NCBI GenBank assembly: GCA_017438745.1
Contig: JAFRUS010000006.1
Location: 1 to 32,927, forward strand
DNA length: 32,927 nt
Direction: 5' to 3'
Origin: Oscillospiraceae bacterium
GTDB lineage: Bacteria; Bacillota; Clostridia; Oscillospirales; Ruminococcaceae
Made by a program: the position numbers and the translations under genes. The notes beneath the pieces were generated by a model, which saw only the letters and a program-made list of their open reading frames with translations, did not search any database and was not told the DNA's origin. The number at the start of each line of letters is the position of its first letter. Within the stretch, counting starts at the first letter, position 1. Below, piece by piece: positions 15,450-24,396 of the stretch.

Positions 15450-16289
15450 TTATTTCTTAAGTTCTTCGAGGCGTGCAGAAAGTTCTGCCATTGCCTGATC
15501 GTACTGTTCCTTGTTAGGTGCTGTACCGTGCCATGAAACCTTGTCTTCCATGAATGAAACGCCCTTACCCTTGACGCTCTTCTGAATGATTGCTACAGGC
15601 TTGCCTGAAATCTTTTCAGCTTCGTCAAAAGCCTTTTCGATAGAATCGAAATCGTGAGCATCCATTGTGATTACGTGCCAGCCGAAAGCTGCGAATTTAT
15701 CTGTGATCGGTTCAGGAGAACATACTTCTGTGATCTTACCGTCGATCTGGAGACCGTTGTTGTCAACTATAGCAACAAGATTGTCGAGCTGGTAGTGTGC
15801 AGCGAACATAGCTGCTTCCCATACCTGGCCTTCCTCGCATTCGCCGTCGCCGAGGATAGTGTATACCTTGTAGTCAGCATTGTCGATCTTGCCTGCAAGA
15901 GCCATACCGCATGCAACTGAGATGCCCTGTCCGAGTGAGCCGCTGCTCATGTCAACGCCAGGGATGTGGATACATGGATGACCCTGAAGAAGTGCTCCGA
16001 TGTGTCTTAAAGACTTGAGTTCCTCCTTAGGGAAGAAGCCTTTTTCAGCAAGAACTGAATAAAGTGCCGGTGCTGTGTGTCCCTTTGAAAGAACGAGTCT
16101 GTCTCTTTCCTTCATGTCAGGATCTGCAGGATTTACATTCATCTTTACGCTGTAAAGATAAGTAAGAAGATCAGCTATCGAAAGTGATCCGCCCGGATGT
16201 CCGGACTTTGCATTGAATGTACCTTCGATAATGCCCATTCTTACGTTTACGGCTGTCATCTCAAGCTGCTTTTTGATTGTAGAGTCCAT
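15450..16289 (-). CDS. Transketolase, N-terminal (thiamine diphosphate-binding) subunit
   Basis: A 279-residue protein equal to the thiamine-diphosphate-binding half of transketolase. It shows SGHPGGSLS (near 30), KGHTAPALYSVLA, the GSLGQGISVACGMA loop and the ThDP/Mg motif GDGECEEGQVWEA (about 147-159) closing near NNGLQIDG. It works with the C-terminal subunit encoded next. GGAGGAG precedes the ATG at 16289, 21 nt after the pseudouridine synthase stop, so it belongs to the lspA-rluD unit. Confidence 0.96.
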   Translation of the reverse strand: MDSTIKKQLEMTAVNVRMGIIEGTFNAKSGHPGGSLSIADLLTYLYSVKMNVNPADPDMKERDRLVLSKGHTAPALYSVLAEKGFFPKEELKSLRHIGALLQGHPCIHIPGVDMSSGSLGQGISVACGMALAGKIDNADYKVYTILGDGECEEGQVWEAAMFAAHYQLDNLVAIVDNNGLQIDGKITEVCSPEPITDKFAAFGWHVITMDAHDFDSIEKAFDEAEKISGKPVAIIQKSVKGKGVSFMEDKVSWHGTAPNKEQYDQAMAELSARLEELKK

Positions 16290-16310
16290 AAAAGTATCTC
16301 CTCCGTAGAT

Positions 16311-17228
16311 TTAATTATTTTTTATCTTGTCAAGTACCTCGGTAAAATATTCCGGAAGCGGGCTTTCAAATTCCATGTACTCGCCTGTACACGGGTGTAT
16401 AAACCCGATCTTTCTGGCGTGAAGACACTGTCCTTCGATTCCCTTCTGTGGTGTTCCGTAAACATCATCACCGTATACCGGATGACCAATGTATTTCATG
16501 TGAACTCGTATCTGGTGAGTTCTGCCCGTTTCAAGTCTTAACTTTACATAAGCGTACCTGTTATACTGTTCCAGTACAGTATAGTGCGTAACCGCGTGCT
16601 TTGAACCAGTCTGTGTAACACACATCTTCTTCCTGTCAGTTTTGTGACGTCCGATCGGTGCATTGATTGTTCCTTCAGTCTCCTTCAGTCTGCCGCATAC
16701 AACAGCTTCGTACTCTCTTGTAAAGGAGTGTTCCTTTATCTGTTCTGCAAGTCCCTGATGAGCCTTGTCGGTCTTTGCAACGATCAGAAGTCCGCTGGTG
16801 TTCTTGTCGATACGGTGAACTATTCCCGGACGGACAACTCCGTTTATCGAAGAAAGTCTTCCCCTGCAGTGGAACATAAGCGCATTTACCAGTGTTCCGG
16901 TACAGTGTCCTGCCGCCGGATGCACCACCATGCCCTTCGGTTTGTTCACCACAAGAAGATCATCGTCCTCATAGACGATTTCCACCGGAATATCCTCCGG
17001 TTCAGCCGAAAGTTCCTCCGGCTCAGGTACATACATACTAACCTCGTCCCCTGCTGCCACCTTGCAGTTCTTGGAGACTGTCTTACCGTTTACTGTAACG
17101 TTTCCGTCAGCTATCATTTTCTGAGCAGCGCTTCGTGTGATATCCGGAAACTTTTCAGATATCCACTTGTCTATTCTCGATGAAGCTTCGGAAGCATCAA
17201 CGGTTTCTGTTATCATCTCATCATTCAT
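16311..17228 (-). CDS. RluA/RluD-family 23S rRNA pseudouridine synthase
   Basis: A 305-residue protein with an N-terminal S4 RNA-binding domain (about 16-66, ending in the NGKTVSKNCKVAAGDEV pattern) and an RluA-type catalytic domain. The catalytic Asp is D141 in HRIDKNTSGLL; the family signature GRTHQIRVHM is also present. It isomerises uridines in rRNA, and the RluD-like domain layout suggests 23S rRNA. The start at 17228 has AAGGAA upstream and overlaps the end of lspA by 8 nt, pointing to coupled translation. A longer reading to 17273 lies wholly inside lspA. lspA-rluD is a conserved Firmicute pair. Confidence 0.95.
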   Translation of the reverse strand: MNDEMITETVDASEASSRIDKWISEKFPDITRSAAQKMIADGNVTVNGKTVSKNCKVAAGDEVSMYVPEPEELSAEPEDIPVEIVYEDDDLLVVNKPKGMVVHPAAGHCTGTLVNALMFHCRGRLSSINGVVRPGIVHRIDKNTSGLLIVAKTDKAHQGLAEQIKEHSFTREYEAVVCGRLKETEGTINAPIGRHKTDRKKMCVTQTGSKHAVTHYTVLEQYNRYAYVKLRLETGRTHQIRVHMKYIGHPVYGDDVYGTPQKGIEGQCLHARKIGFIHPCTGEYMEFESPLPEYFTEVLDKIKNN

Positions 17229-17739
17229 CCGGTGTTCCTTCCCCGGCTTTGACGGATGTTTCTGTTGTTTCATTTGTTCTGCCCTTGTAGAAGAACAGAA
17301 TATAGACCATAAGCAGGAATACTCCCACGGTCACACATATGTCTGCGAAATTAAAGATCGCAAACCTGAATACTTTAAGTTCAATGTAATCCACAACATA
17401 TCCTATACGGAAACGGTCGATAAGATTACCTATTCCACCGCTCACGACCATAGCAGAAAATATCATGGCCGGACGTGAGTTTCTGTAGTTTCTTATTATA
17501 TAAACAGCAAAGATTATCAGTGCCACTGTCGCAAATCCGACAGTAAACCACTGCTTTCCGGACATTATGCTGAAAGCAGCGCCCTGGTTTTCAGTATAAG
17601 TCAGATTAACGATCTCTTTACCGGCAATTTTTATAAACTCACGGGATGGTCCTCCGGCAAGTTCATTTACAGCCCATACCTTGATAAGCTGGTCAGCCAC
17701 AGTAAGCAGGGCTATAAGTATGATCATTAATACAATCAT
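17221..17739 (-). CDS. lspA: Lipoprotein signal peptidase
   Basis: A 172-residue inner-membrane aspartic protease with four membrane helices that removes signal peptides from lipidated prolipoproteins. Diagnostic motifs are DQLIK (near 16), NQGAAFS (52-58) and the two catalytic Asp regions GGIGNLIDR (D108) and FNFADIC (D133). A polar C-terminal tail of about 20 residues (TNETTETSVKAGEG) is extra compared with compact LspA proteins. GGAG lies 11 nt before the ATG at 17739. It follows ileS, as in many bacteria, but a terminator-like stem separates them. Confidence 0.96.
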   Translation of the reverse strand: MIVLMIILIALLTVADQLIKVWAVNELAGGPSREFIKIAGKEIVNLTYTENQGAAFSIMSGKQWFTVGFATVALIIFAVYIIRNYRNSRPAMIFSAMVVSGGIGNLIDRFRIGYVVDYIELKVFRFAIFNFADICVTVGVFLLMVYILFFYKGRTNETTETSVKAGEGTPDE

Positions 17740-17759
17740 TAGCTTTTATTCTCCACGAT

Positions 17760-17799
17760 AAAAAAGCCTGCCGCTTTTTGGGTATAAACGACAAGCTTT
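17760..17799 (-). terminator. Terminator-like stem between ileS and lspA
   Basis: On the minus strand AAAGCTTGTCG (17789-17799) pairs with CGGCAGGCTTT (17763-17773) through two G-U pairs, followed by T6. The T run ends about 5 nt before the lspA ribosome site, so lspA needs read-through or a promoter inside ileS. Confidence 0.65.
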
Positions 17800-17810
17800 G
17801 TCTGATTTAT

Positions 17811-20627
17811 TTATTTTACAACTGATGCACAGCGTGCGCAGAGTGTAGGATGTGCTGAATCCTTGCCTACTGTTTCTGAGTATGTCCAGCAGCGTTCGCA
17901 CTTGTCGCCCGATGCCTTGCTTACTGTAACAGTTATTTCAGCTGCAGCGCCTGTCGCACCAAGAGCTTCTGCATTAAATTCGCCTGTTCCTTCTGCAAAT
18001 GCCTTAACGCCTGAAACGATGAATATTTCAGCGAGTTCATCAGCAATCTGACTTACCTTGTCATATGACTTACCGCAGTAAAGATCGATCTCAGCTTCAA
18101 GTGACTTGCCGATGATCTTGTCATTACGCTTGATTTCAAGAGCCTTGTTTACTGACTGACGGAGATCATAGATGAGTGCCCACTTTTCTTCGAAGGCTGC
18201 ATCTACTGCGATACCGCTCTTTTCAGGCATCTGGTTGAGGAATATGCTTTCCTTGTCGTCAGCTGTCGTGTGAGGCATGTATGTCCAGATCTCTTCAGCT
18301 GTGAATGAGATGATAGGAGCTGCGAGTCTTGCAACTGCACTGAGAATACGGTACATAGCAGTCTGTGCAGCACGTCTCTTAACTGAGTCTTCCTTTTCAC
18401 AGTAGAGTCTGTCCTTGATGATGTCAAGGTAGAAGTTTGACATGTCTGTTACGCAGAAGTTGTGGATAGCGTGGAACGCAATGTGGAAATCATATGCGTT
18501 GTATCCTTCGTTTACCTTGTCGATGAGTGCATCGAGACGAACGAGTGCCCACTTGTCGAGTTCTGTGAGCTGATCGTCAGATACGCAGTCCTTTTCAGGA
18601 TCGAAGCCTGCGCCGTTGCCAAGGTTACCGAGTATAAATCTTGCAGTGTTTCTGATCTTCTTGTAAGCTTCAGAAAGCTGCTTTATAATATTCTGTGAAA
18701 TTCTGATATCACTGTGGTAGTCTGAAGAAGCAGCCCAGATTCTGAGGATATCAGCACCGTACTGGTCTGTGATCTCGCTTGGATCGATACCGTTGCCGAG
18801 AGACTTGTGCATTGCCTTGCCTTCGCCGTCAACTACCCAGCCGTGTGTGCAGACAGCCTTGTATGGTGAAGCGCCCTTGTATACAACAGATGTAAGGAGT
18901 GATGACTGGAACCAGCCTCTGTACTGGTCAGCACCTTCAAGATAGAGGTCAGCCGGCCATGAAAGACTTGGGAAGTCGCTGCCTTCGAGAACAGAAGTGT
19001 GTGATACACCACTGTCGAACCATACGTCCATGATGTCATATTCCTTGGTGAATTCGCCGCATCCGCATTCGCACTTTACACCCTCAGGAATAAATTCTGA
19101 TGCATCCTTTGTCCACCATGAATCACTGCCTTCCTTACGGAAAAGATCAGAAATTGCACTGATAGTTTCATCATTGCATATCGGCTTGCCGCAGTCCTTA
19201 CAGTAAACAACAGGAATCGGAACGCCCCATGTTCTCTGACGTGAGATACACCAGTCAGATCTGTCGCGTACCATGCCCTTGATTCTGTCTTCGCCCCATG
19301 CAGGGATCCACTTAACACCTTCGATAGCCTTGATAGCTTCATCCTTGAATCCGTTTACTGAGCAGAACCACTGTTCTGTAGCACGGTAGATGATAGGGCT
19401 GTTACATCTCCAGCAGTGTGGGTACTGGTGGACGATCTTCTGCATTGCGAGAAGAGCACCGTTTTCTTCGAGCTTCTTTGCGATAGCCTTGTTAGCTTCA
19501 TCTGTATCGAGGCCTTCGAATTCGCCTGCTTCTGCAGTCTGCTTACCCTTGGCGTCAACACATACGAGAATGCCGATATCGTCATATTTCTTGCAGACTT
19601 CAAAGTCCTCTACACCGTAGCCAGGAGCTGTGTGTACGCATCCTGTACCGCTTTCGAGAGTAACGTGATCACCTACGATAACAGGTGAAAGTCTGTCATA
19701 GAGAGGGTGCTTTGTCTTGATGTGTTCAAGATCAGAACCCCTGAAGAGACCTGTTGTCTCATATTCAGTAATGCCTGCAGCTTCCATAGTTACACTTACG
19801 AGCTCTTCAGCCATTACGTAGTATTCGTCACCTACATGAACAAGTGTGTAGTTGTAGTCCGGCCCGAGACATACAGCGAGGTTGCCCGGAATTGTCCATG
19901 TTGTAGTTGTCCAGATAACGAAGAACACCTTTGAAAGGTCAAGACCCATTGCTGTAAAGAGTCCCTTGTCGTCTGTTACATTAAACTTTACGTAGATAGA
20001 ATGGCAAGGATCGTTTGAGTATTCGATCTCAGCTTCAGCGAGGGCTGTGTTACAGTCAGGGCACCAGTAAACCGGCTTGAGTCCCTTGTACATATATCCC
20101 TTCTTAACCATTGAACCGAAAACTTCAACCTGCTTTGCCTCATACTCAGGACGGAGTGTGAGGTATGGGTAATCGTAGTCACCAAGTGAGCCGAGTCTCT
20201 TGAAGCCCTTCATCTGGTTAGCAACCTGAGTCATAGCATATTCACGACAGTGCTTTCTGAGCTCTGTAGGCGGAATAGCGCCGTCCTTTACGCCGATAGC
20301 CTTCATTGCCTTAAGTTCGATAGGAAGTCCGTGAGTATCCCAGCCAGGTACGTATGGCGCACAGAATCCGCTCATATTCTTGTACTTAACAATGAAATCC
20401 TTGAGAGACTTGTTTATCGCATGACCGAGGTGAATATCACCGTTTGCATACGGAGGGCCGTCATGAAGAATGAAGGATGGCTTGCCCTTGTTCTTTTCGA
20501 TCATCTTGTAGTAAAGTCTTTCTGATTCCCACTTTTTAAGTGTTTCAGGTTCCTTTGTAGGCAGATTTCCTCTCATAGGGAAGTCTGTCTTTGGTAAGTT
20601 CAGAGTATTGTTATAATCCTGAGCCAT
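17811..20627 (-). CDS. ileS: Isoleucyl-tRNA synthetase
   Basis: A 938-residue class I synthetase of the bacterial type that charges tRNA-Ile. It shows the HIGH motif (GDIHLGHA, 63-70), the CP1 editing domain (about 190-400, GTGCVHTAPGYGVEDF), a tRNA-binding helical domain, and a C-terminal zinc finger (CERCWTYSETVG...CARCA). The KMSKS loop reads GKAMHKSLGN (605-609), so the first Lys and the central Ser are replaced. No T-box leader is possible: only 24 nt separate it from divIVA. AAGGAAG precedes the ATG at 20627. The order sepF-divIVA-ileS-lspA is typical of Firmicutes. Confidence 0.97.
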   Translation of the reverse strand: MAQDYNNTLNLPKTDFPMRGNLPTKEPETLKKWESERLYYKMIEKNKGKPSFILHDGPPYANGDIHLGHAINKSLKDFIVKYKNMSGFCAPYVPGWDTHGLPIELKAMKAIGVKDGAIPPTELRKHCREYAMTQVANQMKGFKRLGSLGDYDYPYLTLRPEYEAKQVEVFGSMVKKGYMYKGLKPVYWCPDCNTALAEAEIEYSNDPCHSIYVKFNVTDDKGLFTAMGLDLSKVFFVIWTTTTWTIPGNLAVCLGPDYNYTLVHVGDEYYVMAEELVSVTMEAAGITEYETTGLFRGSDLEHIKTKHPLYDRLSPVIVGDHVTLESGTGCVHTAPGYGVEDFEVCKKYDDIGILVCVDAKGKQTAEAGEFEGLDTDEANKAIAKKLEENGALLAMQKIVHQYPHCWRCNSPIIYRATEQWFCSVNGFKDEAIKAIEGVKWIPAWGEDRIKGMVRDRSDWCISRQRTWGVPIPVVYCKDCGKPICNDETISAISDLFRKEGSDSWWTKDASEFIPEGVKCECGCGEFTKEYDIMDVWFDSGVSHTSVLEGSDFPSLSWPADLYLEGADQYRGWFQSSLLTSVVYKGASPYKAVCTHGWVVDGEGKAMHKSLGNGIDPSEITDQYGADILRIWAASSDYHSDIRISQNIIKQLSEAYKKIRNTARFILGNLGNGAGFDPEKDCVSDDQLTELDKWALVRLDALIDKVNEGYNAYDFHIAFHAIHNFCVTDMSNFYLDIIKDRLYCEKEDSVKRRAAQTAMYRILSAVARLAAPIISFTAEEIWTYMPHTTADDKESIFLNQMPEKSGIAVDAAFEEKWALIYDLRQSVNKALEIKRNDKIIGKSLEAEIDLYCGKSYDKVSQIADELAEIFIVSGVKAFAEGTGEFNAEALGATGAAAEITVTVSKASGDKCERCWTYSETVGKDSAHPTLCARCASVVK

Positions 20628-20651
20628 TATTATCTATCTTCCTTTGCTTTA

Positions 20652-21470
20652 TTACTTATTGTTGTTCTGCTGACCGAACTGGAGCTCGGAGTACTTGCTG
20701 TCTCCGCCGCCGATTATCGGTATTGACTGTGTTCTGAAAGGATCCGGCTTTTCACCGTCTTCGTGCTTTTCAGATTTTTCTGCCTTTTCAGCGTTAAGCG
20801 GTGACTGGGCAGGGAGTGAACCAGTATGTACAGGGAATGATCCTGTGTTGTGTACAGGAATTGAACCTGTCTGTCCCTTTACGGCAGCTTCCATCGAAGC
20901 AGCAGTTTCTGTAAGAATGTCACGTGCAGCTTCCATGATAGTTGACTTTGTCGGTTCTTCAGAGTAGCTCTCTTCTTCGTCATCTTCATCGTCTGACTGA
21001 GGAAGAGATGATATCATCTCAAGATGAGACTTGTATACATCGAAAAGGTTTTTCTTGAATGCAGAAACCTGCTTCTGAAGGTAGGCAAGGTTCTTCTGCT
21101 CTCTCTTGAGTTCGTCCTTTACCTCGTCGATAGCCTTCTTAGTGTCAGTTGTAGCTTCGCTTACCATTCTGTCGCTTTCGACCTTGGCATTTCTGATGAT
21201 CTCTTCAGCCTTGTCGCCTGCTTCCTGAACTACACGATGGCCTTCCTTCTGAGCAATGAGAAGTGCATCCTTTACAGCTTCTTCGTCCTTTCTGTATTCT
21301 CTTACCTTGTCTGCAAGGACCTGAAGCTTTGCATTAATATCTTCGTTTTCTCTCATGAGCTGAGCATAGTCAGCTGCTATTTCTGAGAGGAATGTATCAA
21401 CATCCTCCTGCTTGTAGCCGAAGGCTGCTTTTTCAAATCTCTGACTGTTTATGTCTTTGGCTTTAATCAC
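20652..21470 (-). CDS. divIVA: DivIVA-family division/polarity protein
   Basis: A 272-residue protein with the DivIVA N-terminal membrane-binding domain (FEKAAFGYKQEDVDTFLSEI, about 12-31) and a long coiled coil (about 35-155, EAGDKAEEIIRNAKVESDRM). An acidic linker and a Pro/Ser/Thr/Gly-rich tail follow, with three near-repeats (TGSIPVH, TGSFPVH, TGSLPAQ) and KAEKSEKHEDGEK. DivIVA binds curved membrane and organises septum or pole proteins. It starts at GTG (21468-21470) with AGAGGTGA 7 nt upstream. It sits 39 nt after sepF; ylmG and ylmH, often found between them, are absent. Confidence 0.93.
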   Translation of the reverse strand: MIKAKDINSQRFEKAAFGYKQEDVDTFLSEIAADYAQLMRENEDINAKLQVLADKVREYRKDEEAVKDALLIAQKEGHRVVQEAGDKAEEIIRNAKVESDRMVSEATTDTKKAIDEVKDELKREQKNLAYLQKQVSAFKKNLFDVYKSHLEMISSLPQSDDEDDEEESYSEEPTKSTIMEAARDILTETAASMEAAVKGQTGSIPVHNTGSFPVHTGSLPAQSPLNAEKAEKSEKHEDGEKPDPFRTQSIPIIGGGDSKYSELQFGQQNNNK

Positions 21471-21509
21471 GTTAATTCACCTCTTGATAAAATATCACTG
21501 ATATACCGA

Positions 21510-21956
21510 TCAGATCATACCTGTGTTTTCAAGTTCACCTACAAGTTCTTCACCCTGGAAGCCTACATTGTAAGGAGTGATTATATAAGTGAGGTTTGCT
21601 ACAGGCTTGAGGCTTCCGCCGTTAGCGTAAGCAACACCTACGAGAAAATCTATAATTCTTCTCTTGTTTTCTGAAGAAGCTGTTTCAAGGTTAAGAACAA
21701 CTGTCTTCTTGGCAATAAGATGATCAGCGATAGCCTTTGCATCTGTAAATACTTCCGGCTTTACAAGTACTACCTGAAGCTGTGCTGTTGCCTGAATGTT
21801 AACTACCTTGTTTCTCTTCTCGTCCGGAGTTTCGATGCTGTCAGGTACCGGAGGCTGATATGTCTGTGTTTCAGGCTTTGCCTGTTCCGGCTGATAAACC
21901 TCTTCACCGTCTTCGGGCGGTAAAAAATAATTTTTGAGAGTCTCAATAAAGTTCAT
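21510..21956 (-). CDS. sepF: Cell division protein SepF
   Basis: A 148-residue protein with an N-terminal amphipathic membrane-binding helix (MNFIETLKNYFLPPED), a proline-rich linker (about 20-50) and the SepF domain (about 55-140, VVLVKPEVFTDAKAIADHL, VVLNLE, RIIDFLVGVAYANGG). SepF polymerises and tethers FtsZ to the membrane at the division site. Its place between yggS and divIVA supports the call. GGAAAGGA precedes the ATG. The 100-nt gap from yggS shows no clear promoter. Confidence 0.95.
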   Translation of the reverse strand: MNFIETLKNYFLPPEDGEEVYQPEQAKPETQTYQPPVPDSIETPDEKRNKVVNIQATAQLQVVLVKPEVFTDAKAIADHLIAKKTVVLNLETASSENKRRIIDFLVGVAYANGGSLKPVANLTYIITPYNVGFQGEELVGELENTGMI

Positions 21957-22056
21957 TTTTTATATCCTTTCCTCGCACCTCAATAATTAAGAATTATGTG
22001 CCTTCTCTATCACCGTGTGCGAAAAATGATAAAGAGCAGTCTATATAAATATAATG

Positions 22057-22752
22057 CTATCTGTATATCCTTGCACCAAACAGGGCACTTCCTATCCGGA
22101 GGATGTTTGAACCGTATTTAACGGCGAGTTCATAGTCTCCGGACATACCCATCGACAAAAAACTCATATTAATATTATCTATTCTTTTTTCTGAAATGTC
22201 AATATATAATTCCTGCATTCTTCCCAGAAATTTTTCCGGATCATGCGGAGGAGGTATGGTCATAAGACCCTGCACCTTAATATTCGGGAGTTCCGCCATG
22301 GCGTAAATAAGTTCTGAAAGTTCTTCAGGACTTACACCGCCCTTGGATTCCTCACCGCCTATATTCACCTCAACAAGCACATCCTGTATCTTGCCGATGC
22401 GTCCGGCATGCTTGTCTATCTCGGCGGCAAGTTTAAGGCTGTCCACCGACTGGATCATATCAACGGAATCTATTATATACTTGACTTTGTTTGTCTGAAG
22501 TCCTCCGATGAAATGTACGGAAGCAGGAAGATAGGCGTCTTTTTTCGAAAGATATTCCTGCACTCTGTTTTCACCTAAAAGACTTATGCCACATGACGAA
22601 ATGGCGTGATTAACGATATCTGCATCCACAGTTTTGGTAACTGCCATCACCTGAATGTTATCGCCGGAACGGCCGTACCGCTCCTTTGCCTCATTAACAT
22701 TGCTGATAATGCGTCTGTAGTTCTCATCAACATAATCAAACTGTGTTTTCAT
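22057..22752 (-). CDS. YggS/PLPBP-family pyridoxal phosphate homeostasis protein
   Basis: A 231-residue TIM-barrel protein of the YggS (PROSC) family. The PLP-binding Lys is K40 (VMAVTK), and GENRVQE, GGLQTNK, LSMGMSGDYELAV and GSNILRIGSALFGAR are the other family motifs. It binds PLP and maintains vitamin B6 balance rather than catalysing a known reaction. It overlaps the HlyD-like gene by 4 nt (ATGA), so translation is probably coupled. The usual FIGHLQ reads FIGGLQ here. yggS next to sepF is a common Firmicute arrangement. Confidence 0.95.
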   Translation of the reverse strand: MKTQFDYVDENYRRIISNVNEAKERYGRSGDNIQVMAVTKTVDADIVNHAISSCGISLLGENRVQEYLSKKDAYLPASVHFIGGLQTNKVKYIIDSVDMIQSVDSLKLAAEIDKHAGRIGKIQDVLVEVNIGGEESKGGVSPEELSELIYAMAELPNIKVQGLMTIPPPHDPEKFLGRMQELYIDISEKRIDNINMSFLSMGMSGDYELAVKYGSNILRIGSALFGARIYR

Positions 22753-24014
22753 TCCAGTTCGCCTCCCACTGAAACACCTGAAACAATAGTGTCGTCATAA
22801 AGCTGAACGTATTTGCTCTCCGGTCTTATTCGAGAAACGATGTAGTCCTCGTCCTGGAAGATCTCATCGATCAGTTTGAATGTGACCTTTTCGCCCTGCT
22901 TTATATAAACACCGCGGACACCTGTTTTAACAAGTTCCGTAGTATCGGTCTCAGTATTGTGTTTTTCGATTTCCATTTCCTTTACAATGATGGCCTCACG
23001 CGGGATGCGTATTCCCTTGTACTCCTCATCCTGTATTTCAATGGTCTCGACACGATGCTGAACAAAATCATACGACATGTCCGAGCATTCTATAATAATT
23101 ATTTTTTCATTCGGGTTATCAGTTTCAGCCGGACGGACCTTTTCAATTACCGCATCAATAGTATTGCCGCTTGAAGGGAAATAAAGCTTTATGTTTTTTC
23201 CGTCCTTGAAATAGTCACGGGGATCTTCAATAACACCTGCAATCTTCCAGGTATAACCGTTAATGATCTTGCCTATACTGTTAGAATTGAGCTTTCCGGT
23301 ATAAAGATCTGTAACGCTTCTTATTTCGTTTGCGGTAAGTGTCTCTGCCTTGCTGAAATTAAGTATGTTTTCATATCCGTCAGTGTAGCTGACAAAATAC
23401 GCTGAATTAGGAACAGGGATGGTGTCGATAGGATCGACCTGCTGACTTTCAAGATTATGTCTTTCAGTCTTCAGGCTTGCGATCTTGTCGGAAAAATTAA
23501 GTATCTCCTGTGTAACGTACTGCATGGTACTGAGGTAGATAACAAGTTCTTCCTTTTCACTCCTGAGTTTTTCAAGGTCTCCTGCTTCCTTGTACGCGAT
23601 TATGTTCTTATAGGCATTTTCAATAAGTCCCGCCAGATAGGCCGGCTGGTCAACTTCCTGTGTACCAGGGTTCTGGATCTTGTTCAGAACTGCGATCTCT
23701 GCGTCGATCTCTGCGATCTTTTCATTGATGTTTATCTGTTTTTCATCGTTGTAAACATATGCAGCGATCTCGCCTGCACTCAGACGGCCGCCGTCATCGA
23801 CAGCGTAGCTGATAACGCCTTTTCCTTTGTACTCTATTGGCTGTTCATCCCGGATGTAGACTCCCTTGAATGAAACTGCGTTTGATGCAGATACAGCCAC
23901 AGCCGTTTCCGTAACATAATCATTTTTAAAAATATGAACCACAACGTTTATGACAGTAAGCATCAGGAACAACACCAGGATCGCAAGCAGAAGCTTAGCT
24001 GTACGTGTATTCAT
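22749..24014 (-). CDS. HlyD-like membrane protein of the sepF gene cluster
   Basis: A 421-residue protein with an N-terminal membrane helix (about 7-28). A beta-rich region follows that resembles half of a lipoyl-like domain (GKGVISYAVDDGGRLSAGEIAAYVYN), then a coiled coil (about 100-195) and more beta-barrel segments, an adaptor/HlyD-like order. Classical HlyD proteins link inner-membrane exporters to outer partners, but no exporter gene is nearby. In Clostridia, proteins of this kind sit beside yggS-sepF, so a division or envelope role is plausible (inference). It overlaps hfq by 1 nt (TAATG) and yggS by 4 nt, indicating coupled translation. Confidence 0.75.
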   Translation of the reverse strand: MNTRTAKLLLAILVLFLMLTVINVVVHIFKNDYVTETAVAVSASNAVSFKGVYIRDEQPIEYKGKGVISYAVDDGGRLSAGEIAAYVYNDEKQININEKIAEIDAEIAVLNKIQNPGTQEVDQPAYLAGLIENAYKNIIAYKEAGDLEKLRSEKEELVIYLSTMQYVTQEILNFSDKIASLKTERHNLESQQVDPIDTIPVPNSAYFVSYTDGYENILNFSKAETLTANEIRSVTDLYTGKLNSNSIGKIINGYTWKIAGVIEDPRDYFKDGKNIKLYFPSSGNTIDAVIEKVRPAETDNPNEKIIIIECSDMSYDFVQHRVETIEIQDEEYKGIRIPREAIIVKEMEIEKHNTETDTTELVKTGVRGVYIKQGEKVTFKLIDEIFQDEDYIVSRIRPESKYVQLYDDTIVSGVSVGGELE

Positions 24015-24259
24015 TATTCAGCCTTTTCAGCAGATGAATTATCGAGGATCGAGATGTGTCTTGAAGGGATAATTGTGGAAATTGCATGCTTGTAAACCAT
24101 GCTCTGCTTTCCGTCCTGATCAAGAATTACGATGTAGCTGTCAAAGCCCTTTACCATGCCCTTGAACTGGAAACCGTTTGTAAGGTAGATGGTAATTGAG
24201 ATCTTTTCTTTTCTCGCCTGATTAAGAAATACATCCTGCAAATTCAACTGTTTGTTCAT
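24014..24259 (-). CDS. hfq: RNA chaperone Hfq
   Basis: An 81-residue Sm-like protein with Sm1 ([23 protein letters not shown], about 25-47) and the diagnostic Sm2 motif [12 protein letters not shown]. It forms a hexameric ring that binds A- and U-rich RNA and helps small RNAs pair with mRNAs. A short acidic tail (SSAEKAE) follows the core. AAAAGGAG precedes the ATG. It follows miaA, as in many bacteria, but across a 137-bp gap with a possible promoter at 24391 and a GCCGCA/TGCGGC stem (24309-24334). Confidence 0.97.
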   Translation of the reverse strand: MNKQLNLQDVFLNQARKEKISITIYLTNGFQFKGMVKGFDSYIVILDQDGKQSMVYKHAISTIIPSRHISILDNSSAEKAE

Positions 24260-24390
24260 ATTAAACTCCTTTTCTGCAGATTAAAAAAATTAAAACAAAT
24301 AAACATGCGCCGCAGATTCTGCATTAAATGCGGCTTAAAAAATTGGTTTTTTTATTCTTTCTGTTTTTTGTTTTTGCCTACATAGTTCTT

Positions 24391-24396
24391 ATTATA
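24391..24396 (-). promoter_or_regulatory. Possible promoter for hfq
   Basis: On the minus strand, TGATATAAT right after the miaA stop: a perfect TATAAT with TGA before it. No good -35 box is seen, so support is modest. It gives a leader of about 125 nt that includes the stem at 24309-24334. Confidence 0.4.

Noticed and set aside
20628..20651. T-box riboswitch before ileS
   Set aside because: Only 24 nt separate ileS from divIVA, too short for a T-box, and no T-box sequence is seen further upstream.
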